From: an uncultured Lachnospiraceae bacterium
Lineage (GTDB): Bacteria; Bacillota; Clostridia; Lachnospirales; Lachnospiraceae
NCBI GenBank assembly: GCA_910577045.1
Contig: CAJTLB010000001.1
Span: 124,001-188,000, forward strand
Reading direction: 5' to 3'
Length of the DNA stretch: 64,000 nucleotides
The position numbers were made by a program, and so were the translations under genes. Under the pieces are notes generated by a model. That model saw only the letters and a program-made list of their open reading frames with translations, ran no database searches and was not told where the DNA came from. Below, one piece after another: positions 46,686 through 54,442 of the stretch. How positions within the stretch are numbered: position 1 is the first letter of the stretch; every line of letters begins with the position of its first letter.

Positions 46686-47248
46686 AGTTAAAATATTATT
46701 TGAGTGGGTTTGGGGCTGGGGTATTATTTGCTACTATTTTATTGGCATTTTCCTTTGCAATCCATTCAAACAAAAATACAGGTATGACAGATACAGAGAT
46801 TATAGCCCGTGCAAAAGAACTTGGGATGGAAATGCCGAATAAGCCGGAGCAAATAGAAACTGTGCCAGAAGAAACGACATCTGCATTGGAAGAAACTACT
46901 ACGTCAGAGGAAACATCTGCATTGGAAACAGTATCTATCGAAGAAACAACAGAAATGACAACAATAGAAGAAAATCCAATAACAGGGCAAATCCCAGAGG
47001 CTATAATAGATTCTGGCATTACAAAAGAAACCAAGATTGTAATCGAAATTAGCTCTGGAATGACATCAGAAGATGTAGCAAAAAGGTTGGCAGAAGTAGG
47101 GGTAGTAGAAGATTATACTGAGCTGAACCAGTATTTATTACAAGAGGGTGTGGCAAAATTGATTCAAATAGGGGCTTATGAATTTACAAAAGGAATGTCT
47201 TTTGAGGATATTAAATATACGATATGTAAGTTAGAAAAGGAAGAATAA
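46682..47248 (+). CDS. Membrane-anchored protein with YceG/MltG-like N-terminal domain
   Basis: 188 aa. One membrane helix (about 5-26), a Thr/Glu-rich spacer (about 60-108) and a C-terminal domain VIEISSGMTSEDVAKRLAEV ... GAYEFTKGMSFEDI that resembles the LysM-like part of MltG, but the lytic transglycosylase catalytic domain is missing. Begins with GTG at 46682, overlapping the previous stop by four bases. It may bind cell wall rather than cut it. Last gene of the operon; a terminator follows. Confidence 0.68.
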   Translation: MKLKYYLSGFGAGVLFATILLAFSFAIHSNKNTGMTDTEIIARAKELGMEMPNKPEQIETVPEETTSALEETTTSEETSALETVSIEETTEMTTIEENPITGQIPEAIIDSGITKETKIVIEISSGMTSEDVAKRLAEVGVVEDYTELNQYLLQEGVAKLIQIGAYEFTKGMSFEDIKYTICKLEKEE

Positions 47249-47279
47249 AGAGTCCACGAATAGGACTCTTTATTTTTTT
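47248..47279 (+). terminator. Rho-independent terminator of the flagellar operon
   Basis: Stem AAGAGTCC / GGACTCTT with loop ACGAATA, followed by TATTTTTTT, right after the last operon gene. Confidence 0.9.
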
Positions 47280-47298
47280 GCATATAGTCATGTTTTAT

Positions 47299-47592
47299 TT
47301 ATGGCTGAATTGGGGTAAACCGTTTTGGAAAACTAGAACCATTGCATACGTGGCGGTTTCCGTCTTTTTCTGTAATAATATAATCTCCATCTTGAATATA
47401 GGAACGGCCGCGTCTATTTTCTATATAGGGACATACAATAGAACCATTTTCACGCTGTACTTTAATTAACTTATGGTTATTTACACAGCTTCTTGTTATA
47501 ATGTCAGTCCATAATTCAAATCCATCTTCCATACCTTTATTTAATTCATATAGAGTAGCTTCTACTTCAAGTGGTGCCCTTAAATATTTCAT
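47299..47592 (-). CDS. Small conserved-looking protein of unknown function
   Basis: Not recognised. 97 aa, soluble, two Cys in the middle and C-terminal parts, with SYIQDGDYIITEKDGNRHVC resembling a beta-rich segment. Gene status is well supported: GAGGAGGT lies 6 bases before the ATG, and a near-consensus promoter lies further upstream. It is a single gene convergent with the flagellar operon terminator and divergent from rpsB. Confidence 0.75.
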   Translation of the reverse strand: MKYLRAPLEVEATLYELNKGMEDGFELWTDIITRSCVNNHKLIKVQRENGSIVCPYIENRRGRSYIQDGDYIITEKDGNRHVCNGSSFPKRFTPIQP

Positions 47593-47612
47593 GAAAATAC
47601 CTCCTCTCTGCG

Positions 47613-47637
47613 TATCAGGTTATTGTAAAACCTGATA
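47613..47637 (-). repeat. Perfect 9-bp inverted repeat at the predicted transcript start
   Basis: TATCAGGTT (47613-47621) and AACCTGATA (47629-47637) flank a 7-base loop. The right arm begins about 7 bases past the minus-strand -10, so it is either an operator or a 5' mRNA stem. Confidence 0.8.
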
Positions 47638-47643
47638 TATTAA

Positions 47644-47671
47644 TTATAGCACAAGGAGTTCTTCTGTCAAG
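47644..47671 (-). promoter_or_regulatory. Near-consensus promoter for the 97-aa gene
   Basis: On the minus strand TTGACA (47671-47666), 16-bp spacer, TATAAT (47649-47644). Both hexamers match sigma-A consensus exactly. Confidence 0.85.
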
Positions 47672-47732
47672 TGCAGGGAAATTCTTTTCCTATAGAAATC
47701 TTTTTATAAAAAGCTTTTAGTGGAAAATTTGC

Positions 47733-47761
47733 TTTACTTCTGCTTTAGGACGTGATATAAT
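47733..47761 (+). promoter_or_regulatory. Promoter for rpsB-tsf
   Basis: TTTACT (47733-47738), 17-bp spacer, TATAAT (47756-47761). A long leader follows. Confidence 0.7.
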
Positions 47762-47767
47762 ATCATA

Positions 47768-47893
47768 CGGTAATTTGTGGTTAAAACCATAAAAATAATA
47801 AGCACATATGCGGATATCCAAGTTGGTGCCTAACGCTTGGGTCCTTGGAAGCGGATGCATATGGAAGCACAGAAACCAGATGGAGGTAAAAAA
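47768..47893 (+). ncRNA. Structured leader of rpsB, possible autoregulatory RNA
   Basis: About 125 bases precede the rpsB ATG. CATATGC (47805-47811) pairs with GCATATG (47857-47863), and inside it TCCAAG (47817-47822) pairs with CTTGGA (47844-47849); CTTGG at 47836-47840 offers a competing partner. A small TGGTT/AACCA hairpin lies at about 47778-47789. This looks like a ribosomal-protein leader, but I recognise no named family. Confidence 0.5.
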
Positions 47894-48640
47894 ATGAGCG
47901 TAATTTCTATGAAACAGTTATTGGAAGCAGGTGTGCATTTTGGGCATCAGACAAAAAGATGGAACCCTAAGATGGCTCCATATATCTACACAGAAAGAAA
48001 TGGGATTTATATTATTGATTTGCAGAAATCAGTAGGCAAGGTAGATGAAGCATATAAGGCAATTTCTGATATTGCTGCAGAAGGTGGCACAATTCTTTTT
48101 GTTGGTACAAAGAAACAGGCACAAGATGCGATTAAGTCCGAAGCAGAACGCTGCAATATGTTTTATGTGAATGAAAGATGGCTAGGCGGCATGTTGACAA
48201 ACTTCAATACAATTAAGTCTAGAATCGCAAGGTTAAAAGAGATTGAAGTAATGTCCCAAGATGGAACATTTGATGTCCTTCCAAAGAAAGAAGTTATTAA
48301 TTTAAAGAAGGAATGGGAAAAGTTAGAGAAAAACCTTGGCGGAATTAAGGATATGACAAAGATTCCAGATGCTATTTTTGTTGTAGATCCAAAGAAAGAA
48401 AGAATCTGTATCCATGAAGCACATAGCCTTGGCATACCATTAATTGGCATTGCAGATACAAACTGTGATCCAGAAGAATTAGATTATGTAATTCCTGGGA
48501 ATGACGATGCAATCCGTGCAGTAAAATTAATTGTATCTAAAATGGCAGATGCAGTTATTGAAGCAAACCAAGGTGTGATTACAAGTGATGTAGAGGATTT
48601 TGCAGAAGTAGCGGATGAGGAAGAAGCAGTAGAAGCATAA
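47894..48640 (+). CDS. rpsB: 30S ribosomal protein S2
   Basis: Small-subunit protein. MKQLLEAGVHFGHQTKRWNP, TILFVGTKKQAQDAI and GIPLIGIADTNCDPE are diagnostic. The ATG at 47894 follows TGGAGGT; a longer frame from 47837 would cover the leader. 248 aa. Co-transcribed with tsf. Confidence 0.98.
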   Translation: MSVISMKQLLEAGVHFGHQTKRWNPKMAPYIYTERNGIYIIDLQKSVGKVDEAYKAISDIAAEGGTILFVGTKKQAQDAIKSEAERCNMFYVNERWLGGMLTNFNTIKSRIARLKEIEVMSQDGTFDVLPKKEVINLKKEWEKLEKNLGGIKDMTKIPDAIFVVDPKKERICIHEAHSLGIPLIGIADTNCDPEELDYVIPGNDDAIRAVKLIVSKMADAVIEANQGVITSDVEDFAEVADEEEAVEA

Positions 48641-48701
48641 AGGAAATTAGAATTTATAAAGAAAGATAGATGTGTTAAAAAACACAAGAATGGAGGATAT
48701 A

Positions 48702-49625
48702 ATGGCTATCACAGCAGCAATGGTAAAAGAATTACGTGAAATGACCGGTGCAGGCATGATGGATTGTAAAAAGGCCCTAAATGAGACAAATGGGGATATG
48801 GATGCCGCTGTTGAGTATTTAAGGAAAACAGGACAGGCTAAGGCAGAGAAAAAGGCTGGAAGAATTGCAGCAGAAGGTATTGTTTCTGTATTAGTACAAG
48901 ACAATAAAAAGGCAGCAATTGTGGAAGTAAATTCTGAAACAGATTTTGTAGCAAAAAATGCGGATTTCCAAGCTTATGTGGCAGATGTTGCTGCACAGGC
49001 AATTATTTCTAATGCAACAGATATGGATGCATTTATGGCAGAAAGCTGGAATAAAGATACTTCCAAAACAGTAAAGGAAGTTTTAACGGAGAAAATATCA
49101 GTAATTGGTGAAAATTTATCAATTAGAAGGTTTGAGAAAATTGTAGAAGAAAATGGATGTGTTGTATCTTATATCCATGGCGGCGGAAGAATTGGCGTAT
49201 TAGTAGATGCAACAGCCGATGTAATTACAGATGAGGTAAAAGAAGCATTATCTAATATTGCAATGCAGATTGCCGCTTTACATGCAAAGTATGTTTCTAA
49301 AGATGAAATCAGTGCAGAGTATATTGCACATGAAAAAGAGATTTTGTTAGCCCAGATTATGAACGATCCAAAAGAGTCCCAGAAGCCAGAACAGGTAATT
49401 AAGGGGATGGTAGAGGGCCGTGTAAACAAAGAGTTAAAGGAAATTTGTTTAGTAGACCAAGTATATGTAAAAGCAGAAGATGGCAAACAAACAGTAGCAC
49501 AGTATCTTGCTTCTGTAGATAAGAGCCTTGTAATTAAAAAATTTGTACGTTTTGAGACAGGAGAAGGCTTAGAGAAGAAGGAAGAGAACTTTGCAGAAGA
49601 AGTTGCAAAACAGATGGGAATGTAA
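48702..49625 (+). CDS. tsf: Translation elongation factor Ts
   Basis: Nucleotide exchange factor for EF-Tu. UBA-like N-terminus (MVKELREMTGAGMMDCKKAL), then VEVNSETDFVAKN and the C-terminal VCLVDQ-type segment (EICLVDQVYVK). The ATG at 48702 with TGGAGG is used. 307 aa; the rpsB-tsf pair is universal. Confidence 0.98.
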   Translation: MAITAAMVKELREMTGAGMMDCKKALNETNGDMDAAVEYLRKTGQAKAEKKAGRIAAEGIVSVLVQDNKKAAIVEVNSETDFVAKNADFQAYVADVAAQAIISNATDMDAFMAESWNKDTSKTVKEVLTEKISVIGENLSIRRFEKIVEENGCVVSYIHGGGRIGVLVDATADVITDEVKEALSNIAMQIAALHAKYVSKDEISAEYIAHEKEILLAQIMNDPKESQKPEQVIKGMVEGRVNKELKEICLVDQVYVKAEDGKQTVAQYLASVDKSLVIKKFVRFETGEGLEKKEENFAEEVAKQMGM

Positions 49626-49651
49626 TTTTAATTTTATATAGTGAAGCAAAA

Positions 49652-49683
49652 TGCTGGAAATCTGCATGATTCCAGCGTTTTTT
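49652..49683 (+). terminator. Rho-independent terminator after tsf
   Basis: GCTGGAA and TTCCAGC arms around a 10-base loop, then GTTTTTTG. Confidence 0.88.
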
Positions 49684-49853
49684 GCATTGGAGGGGCGGTG
49701 CTTTAGGATGGAAAAAGGGGCGAAGTTTATAGGGTTTTTATAGGCAAGGAACGAGTGAGATCTTAAAAATTGCTAAACTGATTGAAAAAAGATATCTGAG
49801 ATGATAAAATGAAAACAGAAAAATTATGAATTTGTTGTAGAAGAGGCGATAGA

Positions 49854-49982
49854 ATGGTTACATCAAAGAGAGCCATCCACGCTAGTAAGCCGCCAGATGA
49901 CAAATGTAGACGAGATATGGAAATCAATCCACGTAATTGTCTTGCTTCTAACTACCACGAGTGGATTGAAACAACCAAATGA
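49854..49982 (+). CDS. Putative 42-residue ORF coupled to a GNAT-like remnant
   Basis: Opens MVTSKRAIHASKPPDDKCRR and ends in HEWIETTK. AGAGG lies about 10 bases before the ATG, and its stop overlaps the next ATG as ATGA. The peptide is basic with two Cys. I recognise no family. Coding status is suggested only by the ribosome site and coupling. Confidence 0.4.
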   Translation: MVTSKRAIHASKPPDDKCRRDMEINPRNCLASNYHEWIETTK

Positions 49983-50170
49983 AAGAATATATAATAGTCA
50001 ATATTTTGGATATGTTGGAGGCAATCGGAGAGCAGAACTTAAGTGTAATTCTCTCCGATTTTTCTTGTCAAATTAATGAAGAAATTGAAAATTTTGTGTG
50101 GAATAATGTAATTGGATTTGCAAAAAGAAAAATGGCCACTACATATTTCTTTTTACGAAATTTTAATTAG
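49979..50170 (+). pseudogene. Truncated GNAT-like N-terminal fragment
   Basis: 63 codons. The stretch ILSDFSCQINEEIENFVWNN followed by AIEFAK-like VIGFAKRKMATTYFF resembles, from memory, the N-terminus of a GNAT-type acetyltransferase family common in Clostridia, but the frame stops right where the acetyl-CoA domain should begin. An internal 10-bp hairpin occupies 50023-50060. Likely a remnant; family assignment is tentative. Confidence 0.42.
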
Positions 50171-50216
50171 TTTTACTAACTCTAAAAATCATCTGCCAAC
50201 TCTACCAACGCAAAAA

Positions 50217-50244
50217 TTGAGTTGTTAAAAAAACTTGCTATACT
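50217..50244 (+). promoter_or_regulatory. Promoter for the ABC exporter operon
   Basis: TTGAGT (50217-50222), 16-bp spacer, TATACT (50239-50244). AACTCTA occurs at 50178 and 50198, and the reverse complement of AACTC at 50219, about two helical turns apart; these may be regulator sites. Confidence 0.6.
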
Positions 50245-50344
50245 ATAGAGAAAGAGAAGGCTTAGAGAATTAGAACAAGAATAATAGTAATAGGCATTGG
50301 ATTTAAAAATGATGTAAAATAGAAAAAACACAGGAGATAGGAAA

Positions 50345-52096
50345 ATGAATACATTCCGGTTTATTTTTGCATATATAAAAAGGCACCGTTTTCAATATAT
50401 AGCAGGGATTATTACTTTATTTGTAGTTGATTTTGTAAATATTTTTATCCCACAGGAGATAGGCAAGGTAACAGATGGGCTGGAATCCCATAGTTTAAGT
50501 TGGAATGGCGTAAAGCAGTCATTATTTCTTATTTGTTTGTTAGGGCTTATTTTGACAATTGGGCGGTTTTTATGGCGTTATTTTATTTTTGGCGCAGCGC
50601 GGGTTATTGAGAAGGAACTGCGGAATGAGATGTTTGGGCATTTGGAAAAGATGAGCGTAGAATATTATAATGAGCATAAAACAGGCGACTTAATGACTCG
50701 GTTTACCAGTGACCTAAATGCTGTCCGTATGGCAATTGGGCCAGCCGTTATTAGTGCGTTTGATGCTTCTGTTATGACGGTTATGGTTATCTTCCAGATG
50801 ATGTACTATGTAAATGTGGAACTTACCTTATTAGCAATTATCCCTATGTTATTTATTTGTTTTGGGGAAATTTATTATGGCAAGATTATTTATAAAAGAT
50901 TTAAAGCAAGGCAGGAGGCAGTTTCTAACTTAACCGATTTTGTGCAGGAGAGTTTTTCTGGTGTCCGCGTGATTAAAGCATTTGTAAGGGAAAGAAGTGA
51001 ATTAAAGGCCTTTACGAAAGCAAATAAGGCTACTATGGAGAAAAACTTAGACATTGTTAGGCTGCAATCGATTGTTATGCCTCTTTTAGATGTGGTTATA
51101 GGGGCTTCTACTTTAATTACATTGGTTTATGGTGGGTACTTAGTGCTGTATGGGAAAATAACATTAGGAAGGTTTGTGGCTTTCCACCAATATATTAATA
51201 TGTTGGTTTGGCCTATGCTTGCTTGTGGGGAATCGATTCAAATGTTTTCCCAAGGGGGCGCATCGGTTCGCCGTATTAAAGAAGTGTTTGAGGAAAAGCC
51301 AGAGATTTTTGACAGTGATACTACAGAAGAAATAGAAAAAATGGAGGGGAACATTGTCCTTTCTCATTTAACCTTTATACATAAAGGCCATACGGAGCCT
51401 ACTTTAAAAGATATTAATTTAACCATTCCGGCAGGGACAACATTAGCAGTAATTGGAAGGACAGGGAATGGGAAGTCTACGTTAGTTAATTTATTATTGC
51501 GCCTGTATAATACAAAACCAGGGATGATTTTAATCGATGGAAGGGATATTAATACCATTGCATTAAAAACATTAAGAGAAAATATTGCTTATGTGCCACA
51601 GGATAATTTTTTATTTTCTGATACTTTAAAGTCTAATATTGCTTTTGGGAGCGAAGAAGATATGCAGGCAATTACTAAGGCTACAAAGGCTGCTTGTATC
51701 CATGAAAATATTATACGTTTTCCTGACGGATATGAAACGGTAGTAGGAGAAAGGGGCGTTACTCTTTCTGGCGGGCAGAAACAACGAAGCTCCATTGCCA
51801 GGGCATTAATGAAAGATGCCCCTATTTTAATATTGGACGATGCTCTTTCTGCAGTTGATACGGATACAGAAGAACGGATATTACATAACCTAAAACAAAC
51901 AAGGGAAGGGAAAACGACAATTTTAATTGCACACCGTATATCTACTATTCAAAATGCAGATATTATTTTGGTGCTTGAAGACGGTGAAGCAAAAGAAATT
52001 GGGAACCACAACCAATTAATGTTACAAAATGGCATTTATAGAGATATGTATGAGAAACAGCAGTTAGAGGCAGCTAAGGGGGAACTGGTAGAATGA
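50345..52096 (+). CDS. ABC exporter half-transporter, degenerate-site subunit
   Basis: Six-helix membrane domain (1 to about 315) fused to an ATPase domain: Walker A GRTGNGKST near 370, signature LSGGQKQR near 475, Walker B ILILDDALSAVD near 493 and IAHR switch His. The residue after the Walker B Asp is Asp instead of the catalytic Glu. Overlaps the next gene as ATGA. Together they form a heterodimer like BmrCD/LmrCD, exporting drugs, lipids or peptides; the substrate cannot be named. 583 aa. Confidence 0.9.
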   Translation: MNTFRFIFAYIKRHRFQYIAGIITLFVVDFVNIFIPQEIGKVTDGLESHSLSWNGVKQSLFLICLLGLILTIGRFLWRYFIFGAARVIEKELRNEMFGHLEKMSVEYYNEHKTGDLMTRFTSDLNAVRMAIGPAVISAFDASVMTVMVIFQMMYYVNVELTLLAIIPMLFICFGEIYYGKIIYKRFKARQEAVSNLTDFVQESFSGVRVIKAFVRERSELKAFTKANKATMEKNLDIVRLQSIVMPLLDVVIGASTLITLVYGGYLVLYGKITLGRFVAFHQYINMLVWPMLACGESIQMFSQGGASVRRIKEVFEEKPEIFDSDTTEEIEKMEGNIVLSHLTFIHKGHTEPTLKDINLTIPAGTTLAVIGRTGNGKSTLVNLLLRLYNTKPGMILIDGRDINTIALKTLRENIAYVPQDNFLFSDTLKSNIAFGSEEDMQAITKATKAACIHENIIRFPDGYETVVGERGVTLSGGQKQRSSIARALMKDAPILILDDALSAVDTDTEERILHNLKQTREGKTTILIAHRISTIQNADIILVLEDGEAKEIGNHNQLMLQNGIYRDMYEKQQLEAAKGELVE

Positions 52097-53838
52097 AGCG
52101 ATTACTTTCTTATTTAAAACCACATATTGGTGTAATGATTACAACATCTATCTTAGTACTCCTTATTATTGTAGTAGAGTTATACCGCCCTATTATTATT
52201 GGAGATGCAATTGACCAATATATTAGCGCGCCTAATGAGGTAATAGGAGAAATTGATGTAATCCGCCGCCATAATTTTATGGGGGTTTTGCGTGCTGCTG
52301 CTATTTATTTGGGCTTACTGCTTTCTGGGTTTGCCCTAAACGCGTTAAATACTTGGTTATTACAAAAAATGGGGCAGCAGATTATTTTCCATATGAGGGA
52401 GGAGGTATTTACCCATATCCATAGTTTGTCATTAAATTTTTTTAATACAGCCCCAGTAGGAAGGCTTGTAACCAGGGTTTCTAATGATACAGAAGCAGTG
52501 AATGAACTATTTACAACAATTTTAGTGAAATTATTTAAAAACTCTGTAAAGATTCTTGGATATGCAGTAGTAATGCTTTCTATCCATGTAAAAATGGCGT
52601 TTGTTTCTTTTGCGTTGCTTCCTATTGTAACAGTGCTGACCTTCTTTTTCCGCTATATCTCAAGGAAGGCATACCGGATTACCCGGAATAAAATTACAGA
52701 ATTAAATACTTTTTTATCAGAACATATTTCTGGCATGAAATTAATTCAGATTTTTGCTCGTGAAAAAGAAAAATATAAAGAGTTTGAAAATAAATCGGAA
52801 GAATTATTTAAGGCAAACTGGCGGGAGGTTATGATTTTCGCTATATTTAGGCCGTCTAGCTATATGTTGTCTGTAGTTGCTATGATCCTTGTTATTGGCA
52901 CGGGAAGTTTAGCTGTATTAAAGGGAAGCATGTCTTTGGGTACATTATTTGTTTTTATTACTTATATTAGTTCGTTTTTTGAACCAATCCAAGAGCTTGC
53001 GGAACAGTTTGGCACATTACAGTCTTCTTTGGCTTCTGCAGAAAAAATATTTTCTATTTTGGATGAAAAACCAGAGATTGTAAATCCAGCCAATCCTATA
53101 AAGCCAGAAATACAAGGCCGTATTGAATTTAAACATGTGTGGTTTGCATATGAAAATGAGGATTATATTTTAAAGGATATTAGTTTTGTAATTGAGCCAG
53201 GGCAGAAAGTAGCTTTTGTTGGGGCAACAGGGGCAGGAAAAACATCAATATTAAATTTAATTGGGCGTTATTTTGATGTACAAAAAGGAGAAATCCTAAT
53301 AGATGGCGTAAATATTAAAGAAATGGATACTGATATCCTTCGAAGGGCAATTGGGCAAGTACAGCAGGATGTATTTATTTTTACCGGGGATATAAAGAGC
53401 AATATTTCTCTTAATAATAAAGAGATCTTATTTGAAGATATAAAACGTGCAGCAGAAATTGTCAATGCAGATACTTTTATAGAAAAAATGCCAGAAAAAT
53501 ATAATTCTTCTGTAACAGAAAGAGGCAGTACTTTGTCTGCAGGGCAGAGGCAGTTGTTATCTTTTGCAAGGACATTAGCTTATAATCCAGCGATTTTGGT
53601 GCTAGATGAGGCAACGGCTAATATTGATACTGAAACAGAAGCATTGATTACAAACGCGCTGGCAAAGTTAATGGAAGGGCGTACTACCATTATGGTTGCA
53701 CATAGGCTTTCTACCATCCAGCATGCAGATAAAATTATTGTAATGCATCAAGGGTGTATTAAAGAGGCTGGTTCCCATCAAGAACTACTGCAAAAAAATG
53801 GGTTATATAAAAAGCTGTATGATTTGCAGCTAACATAG
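52093..53838 (+). CDS. ABC exporter half-transporter, catalytic-site subunit
   Basis: Same layout in 581 aa: membrane domain, Walker A GATGAGKTS near 377, signature LSAGQRQL near 482 (second Gly replaced by Ala), Walker B ILVLDEATANID near 501 with catalytic Glu, and VAHRLST. Its altered signature would face the Asp-containing site of the partner, giving one weak and one active ATP site, as in known heterodimeric exporters. Starts within the end of the previous gene. Confidence 0.9.
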   Translation: MKRLLSYLKPHIGVMITTSILVLLIIVVELYRPIIIGDAIDQYISAPNEVIGEIDVIRRHNFMGVLRAAAIYLGLLLSGFALNALNTWLLQKMGQQIIFHMREEVFTHIHSLSLNFFNTAPVGRLVTRVSNDTEAVNELFTTILVKLFKNSVKILGYAVVMLSIHVKMAFVSFALLPIVTVLTFFFRYISRKAYRITRNKITELNTFLSEHISGMKLIQIFAREKEKYKEFENKSEELFKANWREVMIFAIFRPSSYMLSVVAMILVIGTGSLAVLKGSMSLGTLFVFITYISSFFEPIQELAEQFGTLQSSLASAEKIFSILDEKPEIVNPANPIKPEIQGRIEFKHVWFAYENEDYILKDISFVIEPGQKVAFVGATGAGKTSILNLIGRYFDVQKGEILIDGVNIKEMDTDILRRAIGQVQQDVFIFTGDIKSNISLNNKEILFEDIKRAAEIVNADTFIEKMPEKYNSSVTERGSTLSAGQRQLLSFARTLAYNPAILVLDEATANIDTETEALITNALAKLMEGRTTIMVAHRLSTIQHADKIIVMHQGCIKEAGSHQELLQKNGLYKKLYDLQLT

Positions 53839-53868
53839 ATTATATAAATAAGGAAGGAGAGAACAAGA

Positions 53869-54099
53869 GTGGAAGAATTATTGGAGATCTTAGGATCCAT
53901 GCATCCAGATGTAGATTTTGAGATATGTGACACTCTAATGGATGACAATATATTAGATTCTTATGATATGGTAGAGTTAGTGTCAGAAATTAGGGATACA
54001 TTTGATGTAAAAATTCCAATGGAAGAAATAATACCAGAGAATTTTAATTCAGCGGAGGCAATTTATGATTTAATTGAAAGTTTGGAAAATGAAGCTTAG
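53869..54099 (+). CDS. Acyl carrier protein-like protein
   Basis: 76 aa acidic four-helix protein. The phosphopantetheine site is in NILDSYDMVELVSEI (Ser near 28), DSY replacing the usual DSL/DSF. Similar to carrier proteins that serve D-alanine or specialised acyl transfer. Begins with GTG at 53869 after AAGGAGAG, 30 bp from the ABC gene. No partner ligase or synthase is next to it; an MBOAT gene lies 7 kb downstream. Role unknown. Confidence 0.8.
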   Translation: MEELLEILGSMHPDVDFEICDTLMDDNILDSYDMVELVSEIRDTFDVKIPMEEIIPENFNSAEAIYDLIESLENEA

Positions 54100-54345
54100 G
54101 GCAATATGGGGGCACATTTTATTAGGAAAAAGGGAAAAATTAGGAGAAATTAAGTAAGAATTTTAACATATGATTTTATTATTTAAAAAATATGTAACAA
54201 CTTTGAAATATTCAAGAAAAAAAGAATTAGTAAACCTGCACAAAAATTTCAAAGGAAAACCTATAAAATTTTATGTAGTTTGATAGGAAAGTAGAAAAAA
54301 TTGGAAATACTATTCTGACAAAGAGCCAAAAATGAGGAAAGGCTA
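54100..54345. other. AT-rich intergenic stretch with nothing recognisable
   Basis: No ORF with a ribosome site, no RNA gene and no clear terminator seen; only AT-rich sequence leading to the next promoter at 54346. Confidence 0.6.
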
Positions 54346-54374
54346 TTGACCTGGAAAATCGGATAACCTATAAT
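54346..54374 (+). promoter_or_regulatory. Promoter for the cell wall hydrolase gene
   Basis: TTGACC (54346-54351), 17-bp spacer, TATAAT (54369-54374). Confidence 0.85.
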
Positions 54375-54396
54375 GACACTTGTATCAGAAAATTAA

Positions 54397-54414
54397 GCAA
54401 GGGGATTCCCTTGC
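54397..54414 (+). promoter_or_regulatory. 5' UTR hairpin of the cell wall hydrolase mRNA
   Basis: GCAAGGG / CCCTTGC, 7-bp perfect stem with loop GATT, about 16 bases after the predicted transcript start and 28 bases before the ATG. It has no T tract and does not mask the ribosome site. Confidence 0.6.
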
Positions 54415-54442
54415 GAAGCCTAAAAAAGAAAGAGGAGTATGT

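Larger units (their letters stand above)
49684..50344 (+). other. Gene-poor, probably decayed stretch
   Basis: Between the tsf terminator and the ABC exporter there is no full-length gene. It contains a tiny ORF at 49854, a truncated GNAT-like ORF at 49979 and the ABC promoter at 50217. An alternative frame is also open from about 49829 to 50075 but has no start codon with a ribosome site. The pattern fits a degraded locus. Confidence 0.6.

Noticed and set aside
49829..50075. Alternative open frame through the decayed region reading EFVVEEAIEW and onward
   Set aside because: No start codon with a ribosome site and no recognisable family; could be part of the decayed locus but cannot be supported.
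54375..54442. Possible riboswitch in the hydrolase leader
   Set aside because: Only one short hairpin in about 62 bases; too small for c-di-GMP or c-di-AMP riboswitches and without their conserved motifs.
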